DNA of 64,000 bases from Alphaproteobacteria bacterium. Lineage in GTDB: Bacteria > Pseudomonadota > Alphaproteobacteria > CAAGCB01 > CAG-977. Location of the stretch: positions 81,198-145,197 of the forward strand of contig CAAGCB010000009.1 in the NCBI GenBank assembly GCA_900768185.1. The letters run 5' to 3'. Positions 17,164 through 23,996 of this stretch are shown here, piece by piece. Under the pieces are notes generated by a model. The model did no database searches and was not told the origin of the DNA. It saw nothing but the letters and a program-made list of their open reading frames with translations. How positions within the stretch are numbered: the first letter of the stretch is position 1; the number at the start of each line of letters is the position of its first letter. The translations under genes and the position numbers were made by a program.

Positions 17164-18585
17164 TTACAGCGAATAATACATTTTGTATTCAAGCGGATGC
17201 GGCGTTCTGTCGTATTCTTTCAGTTCCGCGCGCTTGACTTCCAGATAGGAATCGATCAGGTCGTCGGTGAACACGTCGCCTTTTTTCAAAAAAGCACGGT
17301 CGGCGTCCAGCGCGTCCAAAGCCTGACGCAAGTCAATGGCGACGGACGGAATATCCTTCAATTCTTCCGGCGGCAGATCGTACAGGTTTTTATCCATCGG
17401 ATCGCCCGGGTGAATTTTATTTTCGATTCCGTCCAGTCCCGCCATCATCAAAGCGGCAAAAGCCAGATACGGATTCGCGGTCGGGTCGGGGAAACGGATT
17501 TCGACGCGTTTCGATTTCGGACCCGAACCGAACGGAATGCGGCAGGACGCGGAACGGTTGCGCGACGAATACGCCAGCAGAACGGGGGCTTCGAATCCCG
17601 GAACCAGACGTTTATAGCTGTTTGTCGTCGGGTTTGTGAACGCGTTCACGGCGTGGGCGTGCTTGATGACGCCGCCGATGAAATACAGGGCTTTGTCAGA
17701 CAAATCGGCGTATCCCGTTCCGGCGAACAAGGGTTTGCCGCTTTTCCAGAACGACATGTGCGTGTGCATGCCGGAACCGTTGTCGCCCATGACGGGTTTG
17801 GGCATGAACGTCGCCGTTTTGCCGTAAGCGTCGGCGACGTTGCGCACGACGTATTTGTATTTTTGCAGATTGTCGGCGGTTTCGATCATTTTACCGAACG
17901 CGAATCCCAGTTCATGCTGGGACGCGGCGACTTCGTGGTGGTGTTTGTCGACGGGCAATCCCATTTGCGCCATGACGGTTAGCATTTCGGCGCGCAGATC
18001 GTTCGCGGAATCGACGGGGGGCAGGGCGAAATAGCCGCCTTTGATGCCGGGACGGTGACCGGAATTGCCGCCCGTGATGTCGGCGTCGGCAAGGTCGTCG
18101 CCTTCAATCGACGAAATTTCAAAAGATATTTTTTCGGGAGCGACGCGGGTTTTGACGCTGTCAAAAACGAAAAATTCGGCTTCCGCGCCGACGAAAACGG
18201 TGTCGGCGACGCCTGTCGACGCCAGATAGGCTTCGGCTTTTTTCGCGGTGGAACGCGGGTCGCGGGAATAAGGCTGTCCCGTAATCGGGTCAACGATGTT
18301 GCAGATGACAAAGGCTGTTTTTTGCGCGGCGAAAGGGTCCAACTGCGTTGTCGTGTAATCGGGTTTCAACAGCATGTCGGATTCGTTGATGGAACACCAC
18401 CCGGGCAGGGACGATCCGTCGAACATCAATCCGTCTTCCAGAAAATCTTCGTTCAAAACGGAGTTGTGATAGGCGACATGCTGCCATTTTCCGTTATAGT
18501 CCGTGAAACGAAAATCGACGTAAGCGATTGATTCTTCCGCTACGAAACGCAGCAGACCTTCGGCATCTTTGATGTCATTGACCAT
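17164..18585 (-). CDS. glnA: Glutamine synthetase type I
   Basis: GlnA makes glutamine from glutamate, ammonia and ATP. The 473-residue subunit has LMFDGSSLPGW, the metal and substrate residues of VGAEAEFFVFD, KHHHEVAASQHE and KPVMGDNGSGMHTHMS, and the adenylylation site Tyr in NLYDLPPEE, so it is the beta-type enzyme controlled by GlnE. GlnE is encoded 5 kb away. The start MVNDIKDAEGLL has an AAAAGGAAAA site; the frame stays open upstream. glnB precedes it by 49 nt. Confidence 0.98.
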   Translation of the reverse strand: MVNDIKDAEGLLRFVAEESIAYVDFRFTDYNGKWQHVAYHNSVLNEDFLEDGLMFDGSSLPGWCSINESDMLLKPDYTTTQLDPFAAQKTAFVICNIVDPITGQPYSRDPRSTAKKAEAYLASTGVADTVFVGAEAEFFVFDSVKTRVAPEKISFEISSIEGDDLADADITGGNSGHRPGIKGGYFALPPVDSANDLRAEMLTVMAQMGLPVDKHHHEVAASQHELGFAFGKMIETADNLQKYKYVVRNVADAYGKTATFMPKPVMGDNGSGMHTHMSFWKSGKPLFAGTGYADLSDKALYFIGGVIKHAHAVNAFTNPTTNSYKRLVPGFEAPVLLAYSSRNRSASCRIPFGSGPKSKRVEIRFPDPTANPYLAFAALMMAGLDGIENKIHPGDPMDKNLYDLPPEELKDIPSVAIDLRQALDALDADRAFLKKGDVFTDDLIDSYLEVKRAELKEYDRTPHPLEYKMYYSL

Positions 18586-18634
18586 TTTTGTTTTCCTTTT
18601 CAAGAAGCGGCTGGGGTTATGGAAACAGCCTTTG

Positions 18635-18973
18635 TTACAACGCGTCGTCGCCGCGTTCCAGCGTGCGGATGCGGACGGCGTCTTCAACCGGCGACACAAA
18701 AATTTTCCCGTCGCCGATTTTTCCGGTGCGCGCGGCGGTTACAATCGTTTGAACCACCGTTTCGCACCGTTCGTCCTCGATCACGATTTCCAATTTGACT
18801 TTCGGAACGAAATCGACGACGTATTCGGCGCCGCGGTACAATTCCGCATGCCCTTTCTGGCGACCGTACCCCTTGACTTCGGTGACGGTGATGCCCTGAA
18901 TGTCGATTTCCTGCAAAGCGTCTTTGACTTCGTCCAGTTTGAACGGTTTGATGATGGCTTCGATTTTCTTCAT
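18635..18973 (-). CDS. glnB: Nitrogen regulatory protein P-II
   Basis: GlnB senses 2-oxoglutarate and ATP/ADP and, through uridylylation by GlnD, steers GlnE and other targets. The 112-residue length is exact for the family. It starts MKKIEAIIKPFKLDEVKDAL, has the T-loop GYGRQKGHAELYRGAEY with the uridylylated Tyr51, and ends with the C-signature KIGDGKIFVSPVEDAVRIRT. The start follows GGCGGAGG by 8 nt. It forms the usual alphaproteobacterial glnB-glnA operon. GlnD is not in the window. Confidence 0.98.
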   Translation of the reverse strand: MKKIEAIIKPFKLDEVKDALQEIDIQGITVTEVKGYGRQKGHAELYRGAEYVVDFVPKVKLEIVIEDERCETVVQTIVTAARTGKIGDGKIFVSPVEDAVRIRTLERGDDAL

Positions 18974-19078
18974 ACCCGCGCCTCCGCCGGAAAAGATACA
19001 GGAAGCCGATGAAAAAGTGAAATGAATTTTCCAAAAAAATGCGACGGTCACGCGTAAAAAGGCGGAACGCTTATCCCG

Positions 19079-19336
19079 TCAGCGTTCTTTCCCGCCGGAT
19101 TGAACGGTCTTGACGGCGGTGACGTCGGCATCGCGCCGTTGTCGCGATGACAGACGGTTCAGCCGTTCCATCAAAGCGGCTCGCGGTTTCGGCGTTTCGG
19201 AAACTGTTTTTTCGCCCGCCTCTTGCAAGCTCCGCATCTGCAGGCGGCGCGTTGTTTTCAATGACCTGCTGACAGCCCGCCGACAAACAGGGCGGATAAA
19301 TTCCCGACGGCGCAATCGCTTCGGTTTGTCGGAGCG
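19079..19336 (-). pseudogene. In-frame tail beyond the metallopeptidase stop, probable gene remnant
   Basis: Directly after the TGA of the metallopeptidase gene the same frame stays open for 85 codons to a TGA at 19079. The first third crosses the 49-bp repeat (19264-19312). The last 50 codons look coding, with typical codon choice and sequence such as SETPKPRAALMERLNRLSSR, which resembles the tail motif SLMEQLRQKQ of the intact gene. I read it as the displaced C-terminal end of this gene or of a deleted paralogue. No ribosome site supports separate expression. Confidence 0.4.
19264..19312. repeat. Copy 1 of a 48-49 bp direct repeat
   Basis: This copy and the one at 20515-20562 match at about 43 positions with one single-base indel. 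The shared core is CCGACAAACAGGG followed by ATAAATTCCCGA. Here the -35-like element is degraded to CTGACA. It sits in the gap downstream of the metallopeptidase gene. Confidence 0.8.
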
Positions 19337-20398
19337 TCAGCGCGAATTGCCGTCCTTGCCGCTCCACCGGACGCCGGGTTCAAAGAACGTTTGATTTTGT
19401 TTTTCGTTTTGTTTTTGCCGCAACTGTTCCATCAGCGATGTTTTTTTGCGTTGTTCGACGCGTTCCTGCCGTTTCCGCATGCTTTCGTCGTGTTCCAACC
19501 GCTGTTCATAGGCGGAAACGGGAGCCATTGTCAGCAACGACATATCCCGTTTCGATCCCGTCAGAACCGCATAGTTGTTCATGGTTGACTGGATTTCGTT
19601 GCGGGTTCCGACTTCTATGCTGCGGACATAGACATTTTGCAGGTCTTCCTCTGTAATATAGGGTTTTCCTTTGTATGAACAGAATTTCATGATGTCCGCG
19701 TCGGAAATGGTCATTGTAAATTCGTTGCGCCGTCCGCAGGTTGCCGCGTAATCGGCGCGTTTGATGATGCTTTGTCCGTAATGGTTGTCGTAAAACCGCA
19801 TGACGTCGGGCTGTTTGTAAAAATCCAGATACGTTTTTCGCAAGGCTTCCTCTTGCGTCGCGCCGTCGTCCACGGCTTGGTTGAATGTTTTAAGCGTTTT
19901 GTTCGGCAATTTCATTTCCGCGTCGTAAATTTCCGGCGCGTAATCGTCGCACTGATGGATAAACATCGCTGCCTTTGCGAACGCGTCGGCTTCCATCGCG
20001 CGGGCGCGTTTCAGCTGGGATTCGGCGGTGAACGCGGAAAGTCCGATGTCTTTCGCGGGGTTGTGTTCGTTTTGCAGAGAGTGGGTCGCTTCGTGGACAA
20101 GGGTGGCGGGCAGAAGTTTGTCCGATACGTTTGGATTTAAAAGGATTTTGTCGCCGGTGAAACAGCCGGCTTTGTCTGTGAAAGTTTCAAAACCGAATTT
20201 GCGCGGCGGCTGTTGTTTCGCTACCGCCATCAGCGTTTCCCGTCCGGCGGGAACATTCATGACCGTGTTGACGATTTTGCGGAAACGGGCGATTTCCTCT
20301 TTCGCTTTTTCGGGGCAGGACGGAACAAAACCGTCAAGAATAGCTCTTTTCGCTTTGTAAAAATCGTTGTTGTTGATGCTGATTTTTTCGAAATCCAT
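19337..20398 (-). CDS. Putative zinc metallopeptidase-like protein
   Basis: This 353-residue protein has no signal peptide. Residues about 75-115 contain LLPATLVHEATHSLQNEHNP, a HExxH zinc-peptidase motif, with candidate acidic ligands about 30-40 residues later (AMEADAFAKAAMF). That fits the small bacterial DUF6782-like putative metallopeptidases; substrate and role are unknown. The C-terminal 60 residues are a charged coiled coil rich in Arg, Lys, Glu and Gln. A strong AAGGAGG precedes the ATG. The gene is bracketed by two direct repeats and appears truncated at its end, hinting at mobility or decay. Confidence 0.7.
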   Translation of the reverse strand: MDFEKISINNNDFYKAKRAILDGFVPSCPEKAKEEIARFRKIVNTVMNVPAGRETLMAVAKQQPPRKFGFETFTDKAGCFTGDKILLNPNVSDKLLPATLVHEATHSLQNEHNPAKDIGLSAFTAESQLKRARAMEADAFAKAAMFIHQCDDYAPEIYDAEMKLPNKTLKTFNQAVDDGATQEEALRKTYLDFYKQPDVMRFYDNHYGQSIIKRADYAATCGRRNEFTMTISDADIMKFCSYKGKPYITEEDLQNVYVRSIEVGTRNEIQSTMNNYAVLTGSKRDMSLLTMAPVSAYEQRLEHDESMRKRQERVEQRKKTSLMEQLRQKQNEKQNQTFFEPGVRWSGKDGNSR

Positions 20399-20514
20399 GC
20401 GCCGCCTCCTTTACAAAAACCGTGCGTATTCTAGCATAAAAAAAGTCGTTTTTCAATCGGGACGGAAAAACGCGACGCCGCGTTCGGCGCGAACCGGAAT
20501 CCTTTTTTGAAATA

Positions 20515-20562
20515 ACCTGTTGACAACCGCCGACAAACAGGGTAGATAAATTCCCGATGGCG
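20515..20562. repeat. Copy 2 of the 48-49 bp direct repeat, abutting tRNA-His
   Basis: This copy contains TTGACA (20520-20525) and TAGATA (20543-20548) at promoter spacing and ends on the first bases of tRNA-His. It is therefore probably the original, the tRNA-His promoter region, and the copy at 19264 a duplicate. Confidence 0.8.
20520..20548 (+). promoter_or_regulatory. Promoter of tRNA-His
   Basis: A perfect TTGACA, a 17-bp spacer and a partial -10 (TAGATA) end 10 nt before the mature tRNA. It lies wholly inside repeat copy 2. Confidence 0.5.
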
Positions 20563-20636
20563 AAAGTAGCTCAGTTGGTTAGAGCGTCGGATTGTGGTTC
20601 CGGATGTCGTGAGTTCGAATCTCATCTTTCGCCCCA
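20559..20636 (+). tRNA. tRNA-His (GTG)
   Basis: The 78-nt gene has the histidine-specific extra G at position -1 opposite C73, acceptor stem GCGAAAG/CTTTCGC, D-arm GCTC/GAGC, anticodon loop TTGTGGT (anticodon GTG), T-loop TTCGAAT and an encoded CCA. All stems pair, with G-T wobbles at the ends of the anticodon and T stems. Confidence 0.97.
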
Positions 20637-20638
20637 TT

Positions 20639-20668
20639 AAAAAGCCCTTGGATTTCAAGGGCTTTTTT
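20639..20668 (+). terminator. tRNA-His terminator
   Basis: AAAAAGCCCTTG pairs with CAAGGGCTTTTT around a GATTT loop, directly after the tRNA. It overlaps the 3' end of the leftward AsmA-like gene and can act on it too. Confidence 0.9.
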
Positions 20669-23600
20669 GCTGTCCGGTTGAAACGGGCGCGGGTTCGCGA
20701 TTCAAGTCGTCGTTTAATTCCTTGATGGTTGCCGGTTCGGGCGGTTTGACGGCGGAAACGGACGGGGCGGAAAAACGGGGCTGTTCGGGCGGGGCGTTCA
20801 GACTGGCGTCCGAATCGTCGTGTCCGATGCCGAACAGCGAACGGACGGCGCCGGGCGCCAAAGCCGAAAACGCGTTCACGGACACGTCGGGCGACGGCAG
20901 TTTTCCTTTGACCGTATAGGTGGGGGCGATCAGACCGCCGCCTTTTTCACCCGAAAAGATCTTGCCGATCAGGGGGATTTTTCCTAAAAAGCTGTTGATT
21001 GTGTAAAACGGGATTATTGAACCGCGAAAATTCATGTATCCCGTGTTGCGGTAATATTTTCCGTTCAGCGTGATACCCAGCGACGCCCCCGCCACGACGC
21101 CGTCCGAAACGGTCACGCTTTCGTTGTTTGATGAAAACGGAATGTCGGCGTGGTCGAAAAACAGACCTTCGCCGCGCAGGGTGTCGATGATGCCGGTCAA
21201 CGATGTCAACGTCAAAATTTTGACCAGAGTCTGCTGTTCTTCCAGATAAAAATTCGACACGTCCAGTGTTCCCGTCGAACCGACGCCCCGCGTGTACACG
21301 CTGCTCAGCTTCAATTCCCCGCCCTTGACGGTTGAAATGTAGTCCAACGCTTTCAAGGTGTAGCCCGCGTCTTTCGATGTCATGGAAACGTCGTATTTAT
21401 CAGGGGCTTCCGTCGGGGTCAGCGTCAAAACCAGCGGCACTTTCTGTTCACCGACGAAACCTTGCGCGCTCATGCTTTTCCAGCCGTTTTGATAGACGGC
21501 TGAAAAAGTGTTGTTTTCGGCGTATCCGTCGCGGCTGAGCCACATTTTCCCGATGTCGGCGCGAAAGTTCAGGATTCTGTCTGAATTGTTCCCGTCGCCG
21601 TTTGACTTTGCGGAAAAGGACGTTCCCTTGCTCATCAATCCGGAAAAATCGATGGCGGAACCCGTCAGATCGAAATCGATCGAATCGGGGGTGAAGGCGA
21701 TATGCAGTGCGGCGTTCGTCCTTTCCGTGTGCACGGGAAAAAGGTCGATCGCGTCGACGGCGCCGTTCTTGAACGTCAGCGTTCCTTTAATATCCGTGTT
21801 GTTCGCGTCGGTCAGTTCGATGACGGGAATGCTTTGCGGCGTGCCGTGCGCCATGTTCATTCGCATAAAGGCTTTCCCTGCCGTTTTCGGAGGTTTCGAC
21901 CAGCCGATTTCCCGCATGTCGACGGCGGCGTTCGTCAGATTGCTTGAAATTTCCAAAACGCCCGTAGCGTCGTGTTTCAAAACCAATCTCAAATCGGTCG
22001 GCGTCATGCCGCCGACGGCGGGCATGGTGAACAGCGGATAGTTCAAATAAGCGCGCGCGCGGTCGTTCAAATCGACGTGCAGGAAAATATCCGTCGCCGT
22101 TTCTTTTGCTTTATCGAAGCTCTGCGACAGCGTGTATTTCGCCGTTGCCGAATAAAACAGCGCCGTCCCCCGCAAAAGCAGATCGCGGTCGTTCAAATCG
22201 ACGTGCAGAATGGCGTCTTGCAATCCGAGCCCCAAAGCGATGTCGGAAACGTCGGCGTTGCGCACGTCGGCGTCGACTTTGATTTTCAGCTGATCGACGG
22301 TTTGAAACGCGTCGCCCAAAGGAAAGTCCAGCTTTAAATTGCCGCTTGCCGTTCCCGTTGTTTGATCGGGGGATATGCCGACGCTTTTCATCAGTTCCAG
22401 CGCGGGAAAATCGATGATTTTCAAAACGTCGCGCGCGTCGCCCGTCAAATTCATGTCCATCGCGGCGCGGGAAACCGGTTTCGTCAAATCCAAAAACGAA
22501 AAAGTCCCGCCCGCCGCGGCGTTCACGCTGAAAGTGTGTCCTTCCGAAACCGTGATGACGATGGCGTCGCGTGAAAACAGCAGGTTTCCCGAAACGTCGT
22601 TCACGGGCGGCATGCCGTCCAAATAGGCGACGTTCGTTTTCGTGACGTTGACCGTGCCGTCGACTTTGTCCGCGTCGACGCCCGCCTGATTTTCCAATCC
22701 CTTGAAATGCAGGGAAAACTTCGCGTCGTCAATGACGCCGCCCGTCATGTTGCGCTTGACCCAGTCATGAACGTCCGTGCCGATGGACGCGGGCCAGTAA
22801 TCGGGCAGCATGTCCACCGGAATGTTGGTCGCTTCCGCGTTAAAATCGGCGGATATTTTTGCCCAGCTGCCCGTGTCGACGGCTTCGCCGATGCCGGATA
22901 CCAAAAAGCTGCCGCGCGCCGTGCCGCCGTTTTGCAGAAGCAGATCGAAATCCGTAATGTCGAACCGATTGACGGAATCATACAAAGATCCCGTTATCGA
23001 AAAACGGCGGAGGTTGTAGCGCGCGGAAACGGGGGCAGGCAGGTTCACGATTCCTTCGCCGCCCGTAATCGCAAAGTCGATGCCGGAAAGCGTCGGACGC
23101 CAGTTCTTTGACGATCCGTGCGCGAACGGCGTCAAATCCAGCTGCGTATTCAGCTTGACGCTGACGGGAGTGGTGAAGTTTTTCAAATACGCGTATTTTT
23201 GCGCCGCGCGGGAATTGGTCAAATCCAAATTGTCAACCGTGACGGACAGGTCGATCTTGTTGTCTTTGCCGCGGCGTTTCCATTTGCCGCCCAATTTGAT
23301 GTCCAACGGTTTTCCGTTCTGCATTTTCAGCGACAGGTTCCCGCGCAGGCGTTTTTTTCCGAACCGGCGGGAATAGGTCAGGTTCACGGACGGAAAATCC
23401 CAAACGGCGCCGTGCCGAACGTCCGTGATTTTGACGACCGCGTCGACCAGCGAAAATTCGTTCAGATGCGTTTCGCGGCGCAGCAGGTGCACCAGTGTTT
23501 CCGGGGAAAAATCGCTTTCGGATTCGACGGTTTCCGGAACGTCGTCGTTTGTCAGCCTTAGGTGCAGATAGGGTTTGTAAATCGCCAGCGACCGCGGGGC

Positions 23601-23939
23601 GACCGTTCCTTCCGCCAAAGCGGCAAGACTGAACGATGTCGCAATTTTCGGGACGGAAAGCACCAGCTGTTTGTCGGCGTCAAACGCCTTGAAATCCGTA
23701 ACGACGAATTCAATCGGTCGTTTGAAGCCGCCCCAGCGCATTTGCGCCGATCCGACGCGCGTTTCGGCGATCATGTCGGACGGCGCGGCGGCTTGCGTCA
23801 GATAGGGGACGTAGGCGTCGATGTTGATCGGTCCTTTGTGCAAACGCCAGAAAAACGCGCCGATGCCGATCAGGACGGCAAGAACCGCCGCCTGAAACAC
23901 AATCAAAACATATCTGAAAAACTTGCGCAAAGTCTTCAA
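20655..23939 (-). CDS. Large AsmA/YhdP-type inner-membrane-anchored periplasmic protein
   Basis: This 1094-residue protein has one N-terminal membrane segment (residues about 10-32) followed by a long beta-rich periplasmic body. A DUF3971-like N-terminal part and an AsmA-like C-terminal part are recognised, the latter by GIIDTLRGEG, FRGSIIPFYTINSFLGKIPL, IGKIFSGEKGGGL and VSVNAFSALAPGAVRSLFG. YhdP relatives are thought to bridge inner and outer membranes and move phospholipids. The last 50 residues are Pro-rich. It is transcribed leftward from the gap shared with glnE and shows no operon partner. Confidence 0.88.
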   Translation of the reverse strand: MKTLRKFFRYVLIVFQAAVLAVLIGIGAFFWRLHKGPINIDAYVPYLTQAAAPSDMIAETRVGSAQMRWGGFKRPIEFVVTDFKAFDADKQLVLSVPKIATSFSLAALAEGTVAPRSLAIYKPYLHLRLTNDDVPETVESESDFSPETLVHLLRRETHLNEFSLVDAVVKITDVRHGAVWDFPSVNLTYSRRFGKKRLRGNLSLKMQNGKPLDIKLGGKWKRRGKDNKIDLSVTVDNLDLTNSRAAQKYAYLKNFTTPVSVKLNTQLDLTPFAHGSSKNWRPTLSGIDFAITGGEGIVNLPAPVSARYNLRRFSITGSLYDSVNRFDITDFDLLLQNGGTARGSFLVSGIGEAVDTGSWAKISADFNAEATNIPVDMLPDYWPASIGTDVHDWVKRNMTGGVIDDAKFSLHFKGLENQAGVDADKVDGTVNVTKTNVAYLDGMPPVNDVSGNLLFSRDAIVITVSEGHTFSVNAAAGGTFSFLDLTKPVSRAAMDMNLTGDARDVLKIIDFPALELMKSVGISPDQTTGTASGNLKLDFPLGDAFQTVDQLKIKVDADVRNADVSDIALGLGLQDAILHVDLNDRDLLLRGTALFYSATAKYTLSQSFDKAKETATDIFLHVDLNDRARAYLNYPLFTMPAVGGMTPTDLRLVLKHDATGVLEISSNLTNAAVDMREIGWSKPPKTAGKAFMRMNMAHGTPQSIPVIELTDANNTDIKGTLTFKNGAVDAIDLFPVHTERTNAALHIAFTPDSIDFDLTGSAIDFSGLMSKGTSFSAKSNGDGNNSDRILNFRADIGKMWLSRDGYAENNTFSAVYQNGWKSMSAQGFVGEQKVPLVLTLTPTEAPDKYDVSMTSKDAGYTLKALDYISTVKGGELKLSSVYTRGVGSTGTLDVSNFYLEEQQTLVKILTLTSLTGIIDTLRGEGLFFDHADIPFSSNNESVTVSDGVVAGASLGITLNGKYYRNTGYMNFRGSIIPFYTINSFLGKIPLIGKIFSGEKGGGLIAPTYTVKGKLPSPDVSVNAFSALAPGAVRSLFGIGHDDSDASLNAPPEQPRFSAPSVSAVKPPEPATIKELNDDLNREPAPVSTGQQKSP

Positions 23940-23996
23940 ACCCCTTAAAACAGATTCCGAATATAGAATCTCCGTTCCGTTCTTTCCACAAAGAAG

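Noticed and set aside
20431..20658. Small leftward frame across tRNA-His
   Set aside because: It reads the antisense of a tRNA and of repeat copy 2; such frames are frequent annotation artefacts.
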